Source of the DNA: Photobacterium indicum
GTDB taxonomy: Bacteria; Pseudomonadota; Gammaproteobacteria; Enterobacterales; Vibrionaceae
Direction of reading: 5' to 3'
DNA: 64,000 nucleotides
Assembly: GCF_003026215.1 (NCBI RefSeq)
Contig: NZ_PYOC01000006.1
Coordinates: 186,001 to 250,000, forward strand
Part shown: piece after piece, positions 60,411 through 64,000 of the stretch
Position numbering within the stretch: the stretch's first letter is position 1
Layout: the number at the start of each line of letters is the position of its first letter
Notes under the pieces: model-generated
Told to the model about the DNA's origin: nothing
The model's database searches: none
The model's input: the letters and a program-made list of their open reading frames with translations, nothing else
Translations under genes and position numbers: made by a program

Positions 60411-62507
60411 GTGTCTCGTAAAACACCTATCGAGCGATACCGTAATATTGGTATTTGTGCTCATGTTGACGCTGGTAAAACAACGACTACCGAACGTATT
60501 CTGTTTTATACAGGCCTATCTCACAAGATCGGTGAAGTGCACGATGGCGCTGCTACAATGGACTGGATGGAACAGGAGCAAGAGCGTGGTATAACTATCA
60601 CTTCTGCTGCTACTACTACGTTTTGGCGTGGTATGGAAGCCCAGTTTCCAGAGCATCGCATAAACATCATTGATACCCCTGGACACGTTGACTTCACTAT
60701 CGAAGTTGAACGTTCTCTACGTGTACTCGATGGTGCTGTTGTCGTTTTCTGTGGTTCTTCAGGCGTTGAGCCTCAGTCTGAGACTGTGTGGCGTCAAGCT
60801 GATAAATATGAAGTGCCACGTATGGTTTTCGTAAACAAGATGGACCGTGCTGGTGCCGACTTCCTGCGTGTTGTTGACCAGATCAAAACCCGTCTTGGTG
60901 CGAACCCAGTGCCAATCCAGCTTAATATTGGTGCTGAAGAAGAATTTAAAGGTGTAATCGACCTGTTCAAGATGAAGGCTATTAATTGGTCTTCTGAAGA
61001 TCAAGGTATGACTTTTACCTATGAAGACATTCCAGCAGATATGCAAGACCTTGCTGATGAATGGCGCATGAACTTAGTTGAGTCGGCTGCAGAAGCAAAT
61101 GACGAACTAATGGAAAAATACCTTGAAGAAGGTGAGCTGTCTGAAGAAGAAATCAAGGCAGGTCTTCGTCAACGTACATTGAATAATGAAATCGTTTTGG
61201 CAACGTGTGGCTCAGCATTTAAGAACCAAGGTGTTCAGGCTGTGCTAGATGCCGTTATTGATTTCTTACCTTCACCAACTGAAGTGAAAGCTATCACTGG
61301 TGAAGACGAACTGGGTAATGCTGCAGAGCGTCATTCTAATGATGATGAACCGTTTGCAGCCCTTGCGTTTAAAATCGCAACTGACCCGTTCGTAGGTACA
61401 TTGACATTCATGCGTGTTTACTCAGGTGTTGTAAAATCTGGTGATACTGTCTACAACTCTGTAAAAGAAAAACGTGAACGCTTAGGTCGCATCGTTCAGA
61501 TGCACGCAAATAAGCGTGAAGAGGTCAAAGAAGTTTGCTCTGGTGATATCGCTGCAGCAATTGGCCTTAAAAGCGTGACTACTGGCGATACTCTGTGTGA
61601 TTTAAATAATAAAATTATTTTAGAGCGCATGGAATTTCCTGTACCAGTAATCCAGATTGCGGTTGAGCCAAGATCTCAAGCTGATCAAGATAAGATGGGG
61701 ATTGCGCTAGGTAAACTAGCGGCAGAAGATCCATCTTTCCGAGTGGAAACCGATAATGAATCAGGCCAGACTTTAATCTCTGGCATGGGTGAGCTTCACC
61801 TTGATATCATTGTTGACCGTATGAAACGTGAATTCAGTGTTGACTGTAACGTGGGTAACCCTCAAGTTGCATACCGTGAAACAATTCGTGGTACAACTAA
61901 ATCTGAAGGCAAGTTCATACGTCAATCAGGTGGACGCGGTCAGTTTGGACATGTTTGGCTGAAGATCGAACCGTCAGAACCTGATGAAGGTTTTGTTTTC
62001 GTTGATGAAATCGTGGGCGGTTCTGTACCAAAAGAATTTATTGGTGCAGTAGCTAAAGGCGTTGAAGAGCAAATGAATAGTGGTGTGCTTGCGGGCTTCC
62101 CTATTCTTGATGTCAAAGCGACACTCTTCGATGGTTCTTACCATGATGTAGATTCTAGCGAAATTGCGTTTCAAATTGCTGGTTCAATGGCCTTCAGGGA
62201 CGGTGCATTAAATGCAAACCCTGTGATCCTTGAACCAATGATGAAAGTTGAAGTAACTACACCTGAAGATTGGATGGGTGATGTTGTTGGTGACATTAAT
62301 CGTCGCCGCGGCATGATCGAAGGTATGGATGATGGCCCGGCGAATCTTAAGATTCTTCGTGCTCAAGTACCTCTTTCTGAAATGTTCGGTTACGCAACTG
62401 ATTTACGTTCAGCAACACAAGGCCGCGCGTCTTATTCTATGGAATTTAGCGAATATGCTGAAGTACCAAAGAATGTTGCTAATCGTATAATCGCAGAGCG
62501 AACATAA
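60411..62507 (+). CDS. fusA: Elongation factor G
   Basis: A 698-residue translational GTPase. [18 protein letters not shown] G1 (about 17-30), DTPGHVDF (G3), [10 protein letters not shown] (G4), domain IV with [11 protein letters not shown], and C-terminal domain V. It drives ribosomal translocation. GTG start with GAGGA upstream. Vibrionaceae often carry a second EF-G elsewhere; the str location marks this as the main one. Confidence 0.98.
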   Translation: MSRKTPIERYRNIGICAHVDAGKTTTTERILFYTGLSHKIGEVHDGAATMDWMEQEQERGITITSAATTTFWRGMEAQFPEHRINIIDTPGHVDFTIEVERSLRVLDGAVVVFCGSSGVEPQSETVWRQADKYEVPRMVFVNKMDRAGADFLRVVDQIKTRLGANPVPIQLNIGAEEEFKGVIDLFKMKAINWSSEDQGMTFTYEDIPADMQDLADEWRMNLVESAAEANDELMEKYLEEGELSEEEIKAGLRQRTLNNEIVLATCGSAFKNQGVQAVLDAVIDFLPSPTEVKAITGEDELGNAAERHSNDDEPFAALAFKIATDPFVGTLTFMRVYSGVVKSGDTVYNSVKEKRERLGRIVQMHANKREEVKEVCSGDIAAAIGLKSVTTGDTLCDLNNKIILERMEFPVPVIQIAVEPRSQADQDKMGIALGKLAAEDPSFRVETDNESGQTLISGMGELHLDIIVDRMKREFSVDCNVGNPQVAYRETIRGTTKSEGKFIRQSGGRGQFGHVWLKIEPSEPDEGFVFVDEIVGGSVPKEFIGAVAKGVEEQMNSGVLAGFPILDVKATLFDGSYHDVDSSEIAFQIAGSMAFRDGALNANPVILEPMMKVEVTTPEDWMGDVVGDINRRRGMIEGMDDGPANLKILRAQVPLSEMFGYATDLRSATQGRASYSMEFSEYAEVPKNVANRIIAERT

Positions 62508-62516
62508 TTTCATTAT

Positions 62517-62538
62517 TGCGTCTACAGTTGTAGACGCA
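62517..62538 (+). repeat. Perfect hairpin in the fusA-tuf spacer
   Basis: TGCGTCTACA and TGTAGACGCA are 10-base perfect inverted repeats separated by GT, just after fusA. No T-run follows, so it is not an intrinsic terminator. It may be an RNA processing or stability element. A second weaker stem lies at about 62556-62584. Confidence 0.6.
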
Positions 62539-62608
62539 TAAAATACAAACTTCGGACGCGTCCCCTAACCTAGTGGGGGGCGTATCTTAACTAGGAAGGA
62601 ACACGAAC

Positions 62609-63793
62609 GTGTCTAAAGAAAAATTTGAACGTCTAAAACCGCATGTTAACGTTGGTACAATCGGCCACGTCGATCACGGTAAAACAACTCTAACTGCTGC
62701 TATCTGTACTACACTTGCAAAAGTGTACGGTGGTGATGCAAAAGACTTCGCTTCTATCGATAACGCTCCAGAAGAGCGCGAGCGCGGTATCACAATCTCT
62801 ACTTCTCACGTAGAATACGATACTCCTACTCGTCACTACGCACACGTTGACTGTCCTGGACACGCCGATTATGTTAAAAACATGATCACTGGTGCTGCTC
62901 AAATGGATGGTGGTATCCTAGTTGTTGCTGCAACTGATGGTCCTATGCCACAAACACGTGAGCACATCCTTCTTGGTCGTCAGGTTGGTATTCCTTACAT
63001 CATCGTATTCATGAACAAATGTGACATGGTTGATGATGAAGAGCTACTAGAACTAGTAGAAATGGAAGTTCGTGAACTTCTTTCTGAATACGATTTCCCA
63101 GGCGATGATTGCCCAGTAATCATGGGTTCTGCACTTGGCGCACTTAACGGTGAAGCTCAGTGGGAAGAGAAAATCGTTGAACTAGCTGAAGCTCTAGATA
63201 ACTACATCCCAGAGCCAGAGCGTGCAATCGATCTTCCATTCATCCTTCCAATCGAAGATGTTTTCTCAATTCAAGGCCGTGGTACTGTTGTAACTGGTCG
63301 TGTTGAGCAAGGTATCGTACGTGTTGGTGAAGAAGTTGCTATCATCGGTATCAAAGAGACTATCACTACTACATGTACTGGTGTTGAAATGTTCCGTAAG
63401 CTTCTTGACGAAGGCCGTGCTGGTGAGAACGTTGGTGTTCTTCTACGTGGTACTAAGCGTGATGAAGTTGAACGTGGTCAAGTTCTTGCTAAGCCTGGTT
63501 CAATCACTCCACACACTACTTTCACTTCAGAAATCTATGTTCTTTCTAAAGATGAAGGCGGTCGTCACACTCCTTTCTTCAAAGGTTACCGTCCACAGTT
63601 CTACTTCCGTACAACTGACGTAACGGGTACTATCGAATTGCCAGAAGGCGTTGAGATGGTAATGCCTGGTGATAACATTTCTATGACTGTTACTCTAATC
63701 GCTCCTATCGCGATGGACGAAGGTCTACGTTTTGCTATCCGTGAAGGTGGCCGTACTGTAGGTGCTGGTGTTGTTGCAACAATCATTGCTTAA
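62609..63793 (+). CDS. tuf: Elongation factor Tu
   Basis: A 394-residue EF-Tu with [10 protein letters not shown] (about 19-28), DCPGHADY (about 81-88) and [11 protein letters not shown] (about 136-146). It delivers aminoacyl-tRNA to the ribosome. GTG start after AGGAAGGA. Codon use is strongly biased, as expected for a highly expressed gene. A second tuf copy is common in this group but not in this window. Confidence 0.98.
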   Translation: MSKEKFERLKPHVNVGTIGHVDHGKTTLTAAICTTLAKVYGGDAKDFASIDNAPEERERGITISTSHVEYDTPTRHYAHVDCPGHADYVKNMITGAAQMDGGILVVAATDGPMPQTREHILLGRQVGIPYIIVFMNKCDMVDDEELLELVEMEVRELLSEYDFPGDDCPVIMGSALGALNGEAQWEEKIVELAEALDNYIPEPERAIDLPFILPIEDVFSIQGRGTVVTGRVEQGIVRVGEEVAIIGIKETITTTCTGVEMFRKLLDEGRAGENVGVLLRGTKRDEVERGQVLAKPGSITPHTTFTSEIYVLSKDEGGRHTPFFKGYRPQFYFRTTDVTGTIELPEGVEMVMPGDNISMTVTLIAPIAMDEGLRFAIREGGRTVGAGVVATIIA

Positions 63794-63814
63794 TTTGCAA
63801 TAATTGAACAACGC

Positions 63815-63842
63815 AAAAAGGGAGCTTAGGCTCCCTTTTTTT
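63815..63842 (+). terminator. Terminator of the str operon
   Basis: AAAAAGGGAGC, TTAG loop, GCTCCCTTTTT: 11-bp perfect stem with T-run. Confidence 0.9.
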
Positions 63843-63978
63843 ATATCTAAATTTCTACATTGAGCTGTAGATATGCTATTCGTATAAGCTTCTGAATTTA
63901 AATCTTATTCTAAATAACCCATAAATGAACATTTTCAAGAACTAAATCATCTATCAAACTTCTCTATTCTTAATGGAA

Positions 63979-63997
63979 ATGCAAACGATTCTCGTTT
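63979..63997. promoter_or_regulatory. Fur-box-like palindrome near the window edge
   Basis: AAACGA-TTC-TCGTTT is a perfect dyad inside an AT-rich region, resembling the Fur consensus (GATAATGATAATCATTATC) in roughly 11 of 19 positions. In related genomes bfd/bfr iron-storage genes follow tuf, which fits an iron-regulated promoter here, but the gene is outside the window. Confidence 0.5.
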
Positions 63998-64000
63998 ATA

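Overview
The window is a stretch of a marine gammaproteobacterial chromosome from the family Vibrionaceae. A Photobacterium-like species fits best. The evidence is AphA, an oxyR/peroxiredoxin-glutaredoxin locus, an argH-argA fusion, and a gene order shared with the large chromosome of Vibrio (metJ/metBL/metF, ppc, argCBGH, mrcA, pilMNOPQ-aroKB-damX-dam, argD-astAD, crp, prkB, kefGB, slyD, fkpA, tusDCB, rpsL-rpsG-fusA-tuf). This placement is inferred from recognised proteins and synteny, not from a search. Base composition and codon use look even throughout. I saw no insertion sequence, prophage, CRISPR array, integron, rRNA or tRNA gene. It is core genome, so most novelty lies in regulation and small genes.

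Region 1 (1-7178) holds the end of a cation:proton antiporter, then the methionine regulon: metJ, metBL and metF. Both met promoters carry the same 16-bp pair of MetJ boxes. aphA, encoding the quorum-sensing/virulence regulator, follows on the minus strand. Region 2 (7179-15751) holds ppc and the arginine operon argC-argB-argG-argH(A). The argC leader encodes a 15-residue peptide ending in three consecutive arginine codons inside mutually exclusive hairpins. This looks like arginine-responsive attenuation and is the most interesting signal here. Region 3 (15749-19567) is an oxidative-stress island: a flavoprotein disulfide reductase with a cysteine-rich tail, a Prx5-glutaredoxin fusion and divergent oxyR with a near-perfect OxyR operator.

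Region 4 (19636-34081) holds mrcA (PBP1A), divergent from a long co-oriented block: pilMNOPQ (type IV pilus machinery), aroK, aroB, damX, dam, rpe, gph, trpS. It links pilus assembly, the shikimate pathway, cell division and DNA methylation. Region 5 (34295-42620) holds a secreted ExeM/Xds-type nuclease, pabA, and argD(astC)-astA-astD with a DUF1338 dioxygenase-like gene.

Region 6 (42619-57288) holds crp with a CRP site shared with divergent yhfA. It continues with prkB, yheU, yheT, a MocR/LysE divergent pair, a TIGR02444 gene, the ABC-F gene yheS, kefG-kefB, yheV, slyD, slyX, a WD40 lipoprotein and fkpA. Region 7 (57394-64000) holds yheO-tusDCB and the str operon rpsL-rpsG-fusA-tuf. It ends in a Fur-box-like palindrome that probably belongs to a bfd-type iron gene just outside the window.
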